Source: Synergistetes bacterium JGI 0000079-D21 (GTDB lineage Bacteria; Synergistota; Synergistia; Synergistales; 79-D21). From it: a stretch of 17,158 nucleotides of DNA. Under the pieces are notes generated by a model. That model made no database searches and was not told where the DNA came from. It saw nothing but the letters and a program-made list of their open reading frames with translations. Made by a program: the position numbers and the translations under genes. Location of the stretch: assembly GCA_000402835.1 (NCBI GenBank), contig AQRZ01000043.1, positions 35-17,192 on the forward strand. The letters are read 5' to 3'. Positions 7,666 to 14,721 of this stretch are shown piece after piece. Numbering within the stretch: the stretch's first letter is position 1; each line of letters opens with the position of its first letter.

Positions 7666-8445
7666 CTATTGGGCCTGGCACCCCATGTGGCCCTTCAGGG
7701 CCTTCACGGCCTGGCGGCAGGCACCCGCGAAAAGGATGGAATCCATGCTGTAGGCGATGTAGCGGAACCCCTGGTCCAGCCTCATGCGGGCCTCTTCCTC
7801 CCCCGTCACGAAGATCCCGGCCGGTTTCCCGGCGTTCCTCGCGGCTTTCAGGGCCTTTTCGACCGCCTGGACGACCTGGGGGCTGTCCAGTTGGCCCGGG
7901 AATCCCAGCGACTGGGAAAGGTCGTAGGGCCCGACGAAAACCACGTCGACCCCCGGGGTGGCGGCGATTTCCTCGATGCAGGAAAGGCCGGCCCTGTTCT
8001 CGCAGTGCACGACCACCATCGTCTCGTCGTTCGCAGAGGCCAGGTACTCGCCGAAGGGGCGCAGGCCGTAGTCGGCGGCTCGGGGCATGGCGGCACCCCG
8101 GGTCCCGACGGGGAAGTATTTCGCCGCGCGGACGACGGCCTGGGCGGTTTCCGGAAAGTTGACCTGCGGGACCTGGATCCCGTGGGCGCCGACGTCGAGG
8201 GTTTTCAGGATCGTGATGTCCCGGGTGTCGGACACCCGGACGATGGGCGTGATCCCCCTCAGTTCCGCGGCACGGATCAGGTTCTGGATCGATTCGGCCT
8301 CCATGGGACCGTGCTCGGTGTCGATGATGAGGAAGTCGAAGCCCGTCAGCCCCATCAGCTCCACGAGGTCCGGGCAGTTGAGCGTCAGGAACGGGCCGAT
8401 CACCGGCTGGCCAAGTGCCAGCTTCCTTTTCAGCGTGTTGATCAT
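7666..8445 (-). CDS. HpcH/HpaI family aldolase
   Basis: A 259-residue class II pyruvate aldolase of the HpcH/HpaI (2-keto-3-deoxyglucarate/4-hydroxy-2-oxoheptanedioate) family, a cytoplasmic metal-dependent TIM barrel that splits 2-keto-4-hydroxy acids to pyruvate or similar plus an aldehyde. The residues used by characterised HpaI fall at the same numbers here: His45 in IIDTEHGPME, Arg70 in PIVRVS, Glu149 in VVVHCENRAG and Asp175 in FVGPYDLS. The GAHGIQVPQV and GTRGAAMPRAADYG loops are also conserved. The ATG at 8445 has GGAGGAGG upstream; the open frame extends to 8529 without conserved sequence. First gene of an operon with the LmeA-like and CsaA-like genes. The true substrate cannot be chosen among family members. 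Confidence 0.92.
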   Translation of the reverse strand: MINTLKRKLALGQPVIGPFLTLNCPDLVELMGLTGFDFLIIDTEHGPMEAESIQNLIRAAELRGITPIVRVSDTRDITILKTLDVGAHGIQVPQVNFPETAQAVVRAAKYFPVGTRGAAMPRAADYGLRPFGEYLASANDETMVVVHCENRAGLSCIEEIAATPGVDVVFVGPYDLSQSLGFPGQLDSPQVVQAVEKALKAARNAGKPAGIFVTGEEEARMRLDQGFRYIAYSMDSILFAGACRQAVKALKGHMGCQAQ

Positions 8446-8482
8446 CTCGATTGGGCCTCCTCCCGCGATTTCTTCTATGTAG

Positions 8483-8512
8483 ATGGTAAGCGATCGGAAG
8501 CCGAAAAGACAA
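8483..8512 (-). promoter_or_regulatory. possible promoter for the aldolase operon
   Basis: On the minus strand TTGTCT and TACCAT are 18 bases apart, each a four-of-six match to sigma70 consensus, about 38 bases before the aldolase start. The area is AT-richer than the gene. The candidate is modest. Confidence 0.28.
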
Positions 8513-8598
8513 TCGATTTGCAGAATCACTCCCAGGGGGGTACTCTCGTTTCAGCCCCGTTTCACCATTCATTCGCATCCTGATCGAGGTGATCCCCC

Positions 8599-8775
8599 AT
8601 GCAGGCAAAGCGTTTTCCAAACCCCCTCGTCACGGCACTTTTACTCGCGGCGACCCTGGCCGCTCCCTCCTGGACGAGGGAAAGCTGGGCTGGAAGGACC
8701 CGGTGATCTCGCACCTGCCTCGACGGAGACGGGGACGTCCTGAGCCGGTTCGAGAGGAAGGACCGCAGGGAATAG
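8599..8775 (+). pseudogene. remnant of a small secreted EF-hand-like protein with in-frame TGA
   Basis: From the ATG at 8599 (preceded by GAGGTGAT) the frame gives a signal-peptide-like start: MQAKRFPNPL, then VTALLLAATLAAPSW. It meets TGA at 8704-8706. After the TGA the same frame continues and gives CLDGDGDVLSRFERKD, then RRE and a TAG at 8773-8775. This tail is one glycine short of a canonical EF-hand loop (DGDGDG-V-LSRFE). I infer a decayed gene for a short exported calcium-binding-like protein, ended by the terminator a few bases downstream. A selenocysteine codon is the alternative. However, no convincing hairpin follows the TGA at the position expected for a bacterial SECIS element, and the residues just before the TGA look like unrelated sequence. 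Confidence 0.45.
8667..8720 (+). pseudogene. 18-codon serine beta-lactamase-like fragment
   Basis: In the third plus frame these 54 bases read LLDEGKLGWKDPVISHLP. This matches the conserved stretch that follows the catalytic S-x-x-K in class C beta-lactamase/penicillin-binding serine hydrolases (typically LVDEGKL..DDPV..YLP). Nothing else of the family is present on either side, and the fragment is embedded in the EF-hand remnant in another frame. It is either a scrap left by recombination or a coincidence. Short length keeps confidence low. Confidence 0.3.
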
Positions 8776-8777
8776 GG

Positions 8778-8820
8778 GCAAAAAAGAGGCTCCCGGTCGG
8801 ACCGGGAGCCTCTTTTTTGC
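8778..8820. terminator. bidirectional terminator, perfect 20-bp stem
   Basis: GCAAAAAAGAGGCTCCCGGT is followed by the three-base loop CGG and its exact reverse complement. The stem has a GC core flanked by A-runs and T-runs, so it can terminate transcription on both strands. On the plus strand it ends the EF-hand remnant; on the minus strand it lies ten bases after the stop of the saccharopine-dehydrogenase-like fragment. Confidence 0.92.
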
Positions 8821-8830
8821 TTTCCTGATC

Positions 8831-8971
8831 TCAGTCGATCGCGCTTTCTCTCTCCTCGAGCGCGATCCCTTCGTTCTTCAACTCCGCGAGGACCGGGTCC
8901 ACGATCTCCGGCAAAACCGGGGTCAAAACGCCTTTCGCCCGGATGGACCCATCCAGGATGAAGTGTTCCAT
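8831..8971 (-). pseudogene. C-terminal fragment of a saccharopine-dehydrogenase-like gene
   Basis: Reads on the minus strand as 46 residues that run FILDGSIRAKGVLTPVLPEI, then VDPVLAELKNEGIALEE, and end RESAID. They are nearly identical to the last residues of the large gene at the right edge of the window, which reads FILEGAIRAKGVLTPVLPEI and ends ESETEI. The rest of the gene is missing: upstream of the FIL motif the sequence changes abruptly into an amidohydrolase remnant. An ATG at 8971 could start a 46-residue peptide, but without the Rossmann and catalytic domains it would have no enzyme function. The different last residues suggest it derives from a paralogue or an older copy rather than being a simple fresh duplication. 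Its own terminator is still in place. Confidence 0.85.
8850..8944 (+). repeat. direct repeat, left copy (95 bp)
   Basis: Identical to 15963-16057 except for one base (A at 8881, G at 15994), in the same orientation. Homology continues at lower identity to about 8961 and then stops. Both copies encode the C-terminus of a saccharopine-dehydrogenase-like protein. The copies are about 7.1 kb apart and bracket the whole guanidino-enzyme cluster. Confidence 0.93.
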
Positions 8972-9450
8972 CGGTCAAAGAAGTCGAACATTTCTTCCAG
9001 GTGTCCTCTTCCGAACCCTTCGTGGAACTCGTAAAGCTCTACGGGGGGATAGATCTGGTCGTGGACCTCTCTGAAAAGCTGGGTGAGGTGCCCCCTGACG
9101 CCGACCCGCATTAAGGCTTCCGCCCCGTCGTCCGTTCGTCGTAGTTACCAACCTTCGTGGTTCCTGCAGCCATGGTTTCCATCAAGCCTAGAGGAACCCC
9201 GCCAGTCGACCTTCCCGGCAAAGGTGCCACTTGAAGGGAACGCGGCCGAACATCATCAGGTCGAACGTGCATCGACCACCCCCCTTAAGGCCGACATTTC
9301 CATAGGATAACGTGCGTCCACGAACCCCGGCATCATCAATGATTTTTCACTAAGAATGTTCTGGCTTGCAGGGCCCAATATCGTCACGGAAGCCCCTACG
9401 AACACGATCCGCCCTCTATCCACCGCAAGAGCTCCCTTTTTCAGAGCCAT
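8972..9450 (-). pseudogene. frameshifted, truncated amidohydrolase
   Basis: Three minus-strand frames together spell the N-terminal third of a metal-dependent amidohydrolase (TrzA/AtzA or SAH-deaminase type). From ATG 9450: MALKKGALAVDRGRIVFVG, then LMMPGFVDARYPMEMSALRG. A second frame gives FDLMMFGRVPFKWHL, a third LMETMAAGTTKVGNYDER, and then MRVGVRGHLTQLFREVHDQI to FDFFDRW near 8980. There are at least three frame changes plus stops. The H-x-H metal site expected after GFVDA has become R-Y-P. The C-terminal two thirds are gone, replaced by the saccharopine-dehydrogenase fragment. The gene starts seven bases after the stop of the guanidino enzyme at 9458, so it was the last gene of that operon. 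Confidence 0.8.
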
Positions 9451-9457
9451 GCGAAGT

Positions 9458-10477
9458 CTAGTCTGGGTCCCTAACAAGCGGGAGGGAAGAGCAGTGAACT
9501 CCACCGCCGTGTTTCGTGCACTCCTCCCAGCAGGTCGGGATGACCAACACGCCCCGCTTTTCGAGACTTTCCCTGGTCCAGGTCCCTCGCTCGTCCATGA
9601 TCACGACACCGGGACGAATGGTGAGGACGTTCACCGAGTAGGCGACATCCCGGTAATCCGCATAAATCAGCTCGATCCCAAGTTCTCTCAGGCGGTCGAT
9701 GAACCAGTAGGGAAGACGCTCGACGTTGACCACGGCCTTATCATGGTCCACCATGACGATTCCACCGTCCAGGTGCATGGCAAACCCTGGGAGGGGAACC
9801 CGGATCAGCTCGATACCGAGGAGCCTCAAGACTTCCTCCACCTGGTCGGCTCCGGAGACGTTTCCGCGGAAACTCAAGCCAATCGCGGCATGGCGCTCGT
9901 CCAGGAGGCAGAAACTGCCTCCCTCCATGAGCCCTTCGCCCGCGATCGTCCGTAGAATGGGCATGCCGAGCTCGGCGGCCTTGCGGGTAATATACAACTC
10001 TTCTCCCCTGCGGCCGGTCCCGTAAGGCCTGCCTACCGGCCCCATGCGCGAAACGATGAGCCCCCCGTCCACGACCATCCCGGTATCCCGCGTGAACATC
10101 GCGTTCGGGTTTCGGGGGCCGCAATCCATGTACACAACCTCTACGCCGTTGTCCGCGAGGAGTTTCGCGAACGCGTCGTGTTCCTCCTGCATCTTCGCCA
10201 GGTCCGGTTCCCTGTCCGAGCGGAAGTACCATTGCTCTTCGTCGTCAATAAGGGCTTCGATGGAGGGATCATATCGATCAGCCGTCATCACTCGGATCTC
10301 GTCGCCCGGTCGGTGCAGCAGAACCATTTTCAGAGTTCCGACATCATTCTTCACTCCCCAGCGCCGACCCCACACCCGTTTCTGCATCTCCTCGTCCGAA
10401 AAGGCGGGGGTGGGACGCGGCGGAATACGCTCCAGAACACGATGGTAATACTGGGGACTGTCCTTCAGAGAAGCCAT
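9458..10477 (-). CDS. guanidino-group-modifying enzyme (DDAH/arginine deiminase-like), copy 1
   Basis: A 339-residue protein of the pentein superfamily, the group including dimethylarginine dimethylaminohydrolase, arginine deiminase and amidinotransferases. These use a catalytic cysteine to attack the guanidinium carbon. The full catalytic set is visible: Asp131 in MFTRDTG, Glu185 in GLMEGGSF, His235 in AMHLDGG and Cys329 in GGGVHCSSLPL. N-terminal WGRRWGVKNDVGTLKMVLLHRPG is typical. The ATG at 10477 follows AGGGGGA. It sits ten bases after the sister gene and seven before the amidohydrolase pseudogene. Whether it hydrolyses arginine, a methylated arginine or another guanidino acid, or transfers the amidino group, cannot be told from motifs. 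Confidence 0.9.
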   Translation of the reverse strand: MASLKDSPQYYHRVLERIPPRPTPAFSDEEMQKRVWGRRWGVKNDVGTLKMVLLHRPGDEIRVMTADRYDPSIEALIDDEEQWYFRSDREPDLAKMQEEHDAFAKLLADNGVEVVYMDCGPRNPNAMFTRDTGMVVDGGLIVSRMGPVGRPYGTGRRGEELYITRKAAELGMPILRTIAGEGLMEGGSFCLLDERHAAIGLSFRGNVSGADQVEEVLRLLGIELIRVPLPGFAMHLDGGIVMVDHDKAVVNVERLPYWFIDRLRELGIELIYADYRDVAYSVNVLTIRPGVVIMDERGTWTRESLEKRGVLVIPTCWEECTKHGGGVHCSSLPLVRDPD

Positions 10478-10487
10478 GAAGATCCCC

Positions 10488-11456
10488 CTATGCCTCTTCC
10501 CGCTCGAGGAAGGCGGTCATGCAGTGGAGCGATCCGTAACCTTTCATCAACTCCGAAACGTCCACGGGAATCACTTCTATCCCTGCCTTCTCGAGCGCCT
10601 TCTGCGTTTGCGGATTACCCGCGGGCATAACCACCAGCCCGGGGGCGATCGCCACAAGGTTCACCGCCATGCCATGCTTGACCTCCTCGATGGAAGGAGC
10701 TTCAATCAATTCGAAGCCCATTTTCCGAAGGGGTTCGATTACGTCATAGGGAGTCTGCCAGGGGAAAATCAGGATCTTCCTCCGGTCAACGGGGTTCATC
10801 AGTCCGTCCAGGTGGGCATGCCCCCAAGGGATCTGGTAGTGAAGGATGTTGTCTACCCCCATGGGGCGGAGGACTTCCTCCACCTGGCGGATTCCTTCAG
10901 CATTGGACCGAACTCCGCTGCCTAGGATCACTGTCTGGCGGTCGATCCACATCGCGCAAGCCCCCTCGAAAAAACCCTTCCCCGAGATGGTCCGTACAAT
11001 AGGACACCCGATCTTCGTCAGAGTTTTCGCCACTGCCGCTTCTTCCCCTCGGCGGAACCTGGTGGCCTGGCGGCAAAGAATCGCTCCTTCAGGAGTGCCC
11101 AGCACGTTGTCCCTCATGAAAATTGCGTTCGGCCGGTCTTCCCTCTGCTCCTCAACATAGAAGACGTCAACGCCATGATCCCGATAAACCTGGGTGAAGG
11201 CATCGTGCTGGTCACGGGCCTTCTGGGGATCCATGACAGCTCCCCACCTCCAGTCGGCCGGGTTTTTTACGGCCTCGATCTCTTTGCCAGGTCGTCTAAC
11301 CAGGCATGCCTTCAGCCTTCCGACCTCAGAGGAAACGCTCCATTTCCGACCCCAGACGAAGGGAAGGTCTTCCTCGAAGCTCGCGGTGTCGCTGAACCAC
11401 TTTTCCCCGTAATCATCGTCGAAGATTTCTGCAGCAGTCTTGTTCGTTTCAACCAT
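10488..11456 (-). CDS. guanidino-group-modifying enzyme (DDAH/arginine deiminase-like), copy 2
   Basis: A 322-residue sister of the downstream enzyme, clearly diverged in sequence but with the same fold markers: WGRKWSVSSEVGRLKACLVRRPG near 35-57 and all catalytic positions. These are Asp116 in IFMRDN, Glu164 in GFFEGA, His215 in AHLDGL and Cys312 in GSLHCMTAFL. The active-site surroundings differ from copy 1 (GSLHC versus GGVHC, EGACAM versus EGGSFC), which suggests a different substrate or step. The ATG at 11456 is preceded by GGGAGGGGA. It is transcribed after the metallo-hydrolase gene with a 52-base gap and directly before copy 1. Two non-identical members side by side could act in sequence or form a hetero-oligomer; neither is shown. 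Confidence 0.9.
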   Translation of the reverse strand: MVETNKTAAEIFDDDYGEKWFSDTASFEEDLPFVWGRKWSVSSEVGRLKACLVRRPGKEIEAVKNPADWRWGAVMDPQKARDQHDAFTQVYRDHGVDVFYVEEQREDRPNAIFMRDNVLGTPEGAILCRQATRFRRGEEAAVAKTLTKIGCPIVRTISGKGFFEGACAMWIDRQTVILGSGVRSNAEGIRQVEEVLRPMGVDNILHYQIPWGHAHLDGLMNPVDRRKILIFPWQTPYDVIEPLRKMGFELIEAPSIEEVKHGMAVNLVAIAPGLVVMPAGNPQTQKALEKAGIEVIPVDVSELMKGYGSLHCMTAFLEREEA

Positions 11457-11508
11457 CGTCTATTTCCCCTCCCGATTATCGTTCCTTTTTGCCTGGGTCT
11501 AGCCGGGT

Positions 11509-12417
11509 TCACCTTTCCGCCTGCTTTGCCCCGATCACCAACGAGAAACAGGAGCCCCTGTACTTGCGAAGCCCCTTCTCGCCAGTCTCGTATTCCCCAT
11601 CACCCTTCCTGGCAAGACGTGCAAGGGCCGCCACCTCCTCAAGGACTTCCAGCCTGGAGCACGGGTCGTTATGGCTCGGCAGGAGGAGCCGGGCTTCTGA
11701 TGCCCTCGGCAGGATTTTCTTTTCGTAGGTTTCGATGAACACGTCCAGGTTCCCCCAGGGAAGATGTGTGTAGACGCACCCCGTGTAGAAGTTGTCGCCT
11801 GTCCAGAAATACCCCGTTTCCTTCTCCATGAACATCAAATGATCAGGCGCGTGCCCGGGGGTATGGATTGCCTCAAGGACTCTTCCCCCGAGGTCAATTT
11901 TTTCTCCGTCGGATATCCAGCGGGTGACCCGGTATGGGGGAATGCAGTAGGATTTCTCGTAGAACGGCTGCGGAACAGGTTTACTGAAGCTACCCGGCTG
12001 GATAACCTCTAATGCTTCCTGGTGACTTACGCCGAGGGCGGCGGTTTCCCGGGTTACTCTATGATCGTAGGCCCAGACCTCGTCGAAGAGGTAGTTCCCC
12101 CCGATGTGGTCCAGGTGCCGATGGGTGTTTAGTACGGCAACCGGGAGTTTCGTCAGCCTTCGGACGAGCTCCCTGATATCGGCCAGGTTATCACCCGTGT
12201 CTATCAGTACGGCTTGGCGATCCCCTTCGACAAGGTAACTGACATTCTCGTCGAATTGCCCATCTTCGTAGATGATCCTGGTCCTGGAATCCAGCCGGTA
12301 AACGGAGTACCACTCCTGCCCCGTGTCCAGTTTTTCAAGGTTCCTGTACCCCTCCCTTGGCAGAGCTTCCCACCAGTTCGTGGGGCGAATCAGTTCATTT
12401 TCGGTTTTCTCATTCAT
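11509..12417 (-). CDS. metallo-beta-lactamase-fold hydrolase
   Basis: A 302-residue MBL-fold protein, probably a cytoplasmic di-zinc hydrolase. Metal ligands are in place: NTHRHLDHIGG with His99, His101, Asp103 and His104, then His189 in HTPGHAPDH, Asp208 in FWTGDNFYTG and His249 in LLPSHNDPC. No signal peptide is present. The ATG at 12417 lies eight bases after AGGAG; a TTG-initiated extension by six residues is less likely. It begins 14 bases after the saccharopine-dehydrogenase-like stop and is followed by the two guanidino enzymes. The family includes glyoxalase II, lactonases and amide hydrolases; by context it may open a lactam, lactone or thioester intermediate of the same pathway. That is inference. 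Confidence 0.9.
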   Translation of the reverse strand: MNEKTENELIRPTNWWEALPREGYRNLEKLDTGQEWYSVYRLDSRTRIIYEDGQFDENVSYLVEGDRQAVLIDTGDNLADIRELVRRLTKLPVAVLNTHRHLDHIGGNYLFDEVWAYDHRVTRETAALGVSHQEALEVIQPGSFSKPVPQPFYEKSYCIPPYRVTRWISDGEKIDLGGRVLEAIHTPGHAPDHLMFMEKETGYFWTGDNFYTGCVYTHLPWGNLDVFIETYEKKILPRASEARLLLPSHNDPCSRLEVLEEVAALARLARKGDGEYETGEKGLRKYRGSCFSLVIGAKQAER

Positions 12418-12431
12418 TCCTCTCGCTCCTT

Positions 12432-13754
12432 TCAATCCATTTCTATCTCGGTATCAGAAAAGCGAATGCCCATTTCTTCCAGTTGCTCAAGCATCGGGTC
12501 GTTAATGGAAGGCACCGTCGGGCCGATCAAGCCCTTCTCCTGAACCCGGCCTGACAGGATCAGGTCTGCCCCGATTCCGAAAGGAATACCGGTCGTTCGA
12601 GCGATTGCGGTTTCTTTTCCGGCCCCGCCCCGTTCTACAAGAGTAGAAATTCTCAGAACCGTTCGCCTGGTCTCGGGGTAAAACACCCGATAACGGTGCT
12701 GCATGACCACCAGGTCCCTTTCCTCAGGAAGCAGGAGGAGCTTTTCATAAAAAAGGCATGTCAGGACGTCTCGGGGACCTCCTTCTGAGATGGGGATGTT
12801 TCGGTCGTCGAATAAGCCTAGCCATTCCATCTGCTTTAGAACCAGTCCGTGACTCGGTAAGCCGAGAAAGGAAGCCACCGCATCGTGAACCGGAGCCTCG
12901 GCCGGAGCTCCGGCAAGCTGCCTCACGAGTCCGGCGAACGTCACCCCTTCCAGGGACATTTTCTTCTGGCCGTAAAGGCCGAGCGAGTTGGTGGCGACAA
13001 CGAAGTCACACCACCCCGGGAAACGGAGCGTTCCGCGGAAGACGTCTTTCGCCTCCGGCATACCGTACTGCTGGATATAGGGTGTGGAATCGGCATTGGC
13101 ATAGACCTCGAACCAACCTAGGCCCTGGATCTCTTCGAGCGTGTAGTGGCGGAAAGTTTCGCCTCTTGGATAAAAAACCTGTTTTTGGTTCTTCACGATC
13201 ACCGCGTCTCGGACGCTAGCTCCAACGAGAGATTCCGGAGCCCAGGTCAGCTTGTAGCCCAGGGGATTGTTGTTGGCCGTATGATCCGGAAGAGAACCGC
13301 AAACCGACCAGAAGGATTCAACCTGCCCGCCCTCAGCATGGATGTTATGGATCGTCCGGGCGGCGGATATATGGTCGATGCCCGGGTCGAGGCCGACCTC
13401 TCCCAGAACGGTGACACCCGAACGACGGATCTGGTCCTCAAGGTGCCTGGCCGTGTTGAGGTAGATAGGACAGACTTGGCTGATCCCGTAACGAACAGAC
13501 AGCTCGATCGCTGGAACTGCAAGGGCGACGGGTAGAAGGCTGACGAGAATGTCCGGGGGGTCCGATTCGATCAGGGCGGGTCCGTCTATGAGCGCGTCCC
13601 CCTGTACGGCCCTTCCGAGAGGGTGGTCACCCACATGCCTTCTCGCGCGCTCCAAGACCGGATCCATGACAGTGACCTGGTGCCCTCTTTCCAGAAGGGT
13701 GCGGATTGCGGGCCCAGCCACACGTCCTGCGCCGAAGACGATCACCTTTTTCAT
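12432..13754 (-). CDS. saccharopine-dehydrogenase-like oxidoreductase, copy 1
   Basis: A 440-residue NAD(P)-dependent protein of the saccharopine dehydrogenase family, closest in layout to the glutamate-forming type (LYS9-like). The Rossmann motif KKVIVFGAGRVAGPAIRTLL starts at residue 2. The family hallmark GEVGLDPGIDHISAARTI spans about 118-135, then NPLGYKLTWAPESLVGAS. The C-terminal domain includes TAIARTTGIPFGIGADLIL. Such enzymes oxidise a secondary amine between an amino acid and a keto acid, or run the reductive reverse. The ATG at 13754 has GGGAGGTGG upstream; the longer frame to 13853 crosses the promoter region. It is the first gene of the cluster operon. Substrate is unknown: saccharopine, an opine-like conjugate or carboxy-polyamine precursor are all conceivable. 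Confidence 0.9.
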   Translation of the reverse strand: MKKVIVFGAGRVAGPAIRTLLERGHQVTVMDPVLERARRHVGDHPLGRAVQGDALIDGPALIESDPPDILVSLLPVALAVPAIELSVRYGISQVCPIYLNTARHLEDQIRRSGVTVLGEVGLDPGIDHISAARTIHNIHAEGGQVESFWSVCGSLPDHTANNNPLGYKLTWAPESLVGASVRDAVIVKNQKQVFYPRGETFRHYTLEEIQGLGWFEVYANADSTPYIQQYGMPEAKDVFRGTLRFPGWCDFVVATNSLGLYGQKKMSLEGVTFAGLVRQLAGAPAEAPVHDAVASFLGLPSHGLVLKQMEWLGLFDDRNIPISEGGPRDVLTCLFYEKLLLLPEERDLVVMQHRYRVFYPETRRTVLRISTLVERGGAGKETAIARTTGIPFGIGADLILSGRVQEKGLIGPTVPSINDPMLEQLEEMGIRFSDTEIEMD

Positions 13755-13816
13755 GCTTCCACCTCCCGCAGGTTTTTTTCCGTTATTGACAGGGGGCTTC
13801 GCCTCGTAGGAAAATA

Positions 13817-13845
13817 GCATAAGCCATTTTTGGGATCCCAGCAAG
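13817..13845 (-). promoter_or_regulatory. sigma70-type promoter of the guanidino-enzyme operon
   Basis: On the minus strand TTGCTG (13840-13845) and TATGCT (13817-13822) are 17 bases apart, the best promoter match seen in the window. Transcription would begin near 13810, leaving a leader of about 55 bases before the saccharopine-dehydrogenase-like start. On the opposite strand a perfect TTGACA at 13786-13791 lacks a good partner hexamer, so the regulator's own promoter is unclear. Confidence 0.6.
13832..13841. promoter_or_regulatory. palindrome in the promoter, candidate operator
   Basis: TGGGATCCCA is a perfect 10-bp palindrome lying in the spacer and touching the -35 hexamer of the operon promoter, next to the divergent GntR gene. 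A repressor bound here would block the polymerase. GntR/FCD regulators bind short palindromes, but this sequence is not a known consensus and could be chance. Confidence 0.35.
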
Positions 13846-13895
13846 GACCCCATACACCTAAAAACATAACAGCGATTGAAGGAGAATTATTAAAT

Positions 13896-14579
13896 ATGAC
13901 CGGATTATTGGATTATCAAAGGGCTGAAAGCAAGGCAAAGGCGGAGATCACGAAGAGGATCCTCAACCATGTCTTTTCGCCGGGAGAATCGGTGAGCGAG
14001 AACCAGCTAGCAGAAACCCTCGCGATGAGCCGAACGCCGATCCGAACCGCGATCCGCGCACTCATCGCGGAAGGCCTCCTCGAGAGGGTGGAGCCAAAGG
14101 GCTATATCGTCCCAAAGCTCACGGGGGAAGATATGCAGCAGGTTTTCCTGACGCGCCAGAAGCTCGAGGGATTAGCGGCAGAGCTTGCCGCCTCCAGGGC
14201 AGACTCCTCCGACCGGGTGACCCTATCCGCCTTGCAGGAAGAGTTGGAGGAAATCTACCGTAGCTGGGAAAGAGATCGCTTCACGGACTACAACGAGCGC
14301 TTCCACAGCACCATTGCCAGGGCAAGCGGCAATGCTTACGTCGAACGTTTTCTGAGTCAGTGCTTCTGGAGGAGCCAGCTATACATCTATGCCTACGACA
14401 CCTATTTCATTACTCCTGGTGAATCCAGGGAACGTTTTTCCAAGGGTATTTACGGCCCGACATACTACGAACACAAGGCCATCACGGAAGCCATCCTCGC
14501 AGGAAACACCGGTGCCGCCAGGGAAGCCATGGAACGGCACATTCGCTCCTCGTGCGAATCCCTGGTGCGAAGAAGTTGA
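13896..14579 (+). CDS. GntR-family transcriptional regulator, FCD type
   Basis: A 227-residue regulator of the FadR subfamily. The winged helix at about 14-75 shows ITKRILNHVFSPGESVSENQ, LAETLAMSRTPIRTAIRAL and EGLLERVEPKGYIV. The all-helical FCD ligand domain covers 80-225, with RFHSTIARASGN at 135-146, EHKAITEAILAGN near 192-204 and MERHI near 212-216. His137, His193 and His215 match the metal-binding histidines of the domain; an Asn at 133 stands where an Asp is common. The ATG at 13896 is behind GGAG in AT-rich sequence; an upstream start at 13830 would overlap the promoter. It is divergent from the guanidino operon and is the obvious candidate to control it in response to a pathway acid. 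Confidence 0.92.
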   Translation: MTGLLDYQRAESKAKAEITKRILNHVFSPGESVSENQLAETLAMSRTPIRTAIRALIAEGLLERVEPKGYIVPKLTGEDMQQVFLTRQKLEGLAAELAASRADSSDRVTLSALQEELEEIYRSWERDRFTDYNERFHSTIARASGNAYVERFLSQCFWRSQLYIYAYDTYFITPGESRERFSKGIYGPTYYEHKAITEAILAGNTGAAREAMERHIRSSCESLVRRS

Positions 14580-14647
14580 GCCAATAGACGGGGAAGAGAA
14601 AGAAACGGGGTCAAGAGCGGGAAATCCCGCCAAAATCCCCGGCAATA

Positions 14648-14672
14648 AAGGGAAAGGAGTGCCTTTTCCCTT
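14648..14672 (+). other. hairpin between the regulator and binding-protein genes
   Basis: AAGGGAAAGG and CCTTTTCCCTT form a ten-pair stem with one bulged base and a four-base loop. It lies 68 bases after the GntR stop and 50 before the ribosome-binding protein start. There is no T-run, so it is more likely an RNA-stability or attenuation element than a full terminator, if it acts at all. The rest of this 142-base gap shows no clear promoter. Confidence 0.3.
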
Positions 14673-14721
14673 CGTGCCGGCAAATTCGAGGAATCGAAAA
14701 TCCAAGAGGAGGGGGAGAATC

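Noticed and set aside
6850..8583. Plus-strand frame of 577 codons spanning three minus-strand genes
   Set aside because: It crosses several genes and their boundaries, has no recognisable domain, and is fully explained as antisense shadow of the aldolase, LmeA-like and CsaA-like genes.
8704..8706. In-frame TGA as a selenocysteine codon
   Set aside because: No convincing stem-loop at the expected distance after the TGA, and the surrounding residues match no known selenoprotein; kept only as an alternative in the findings.
8778..8820. Long perfect inverted repeats (also 15885-15926) as attachment sites or CRISPR-like repeats
   Set aside because: Two different sequences, each with a GC core, T-runs and a position just after stop codons: standard bidirectional terminators. 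No repeated units with spacers were seen anywhere in the window.
8562..8978. Minus-strand frame sharing GERRFDPGFAGDRGPGP with a frame near 16 kb
   Set aside because: The shared peptide is the out-of-frame reading of the 95-bp direct repeat, not a protein family.
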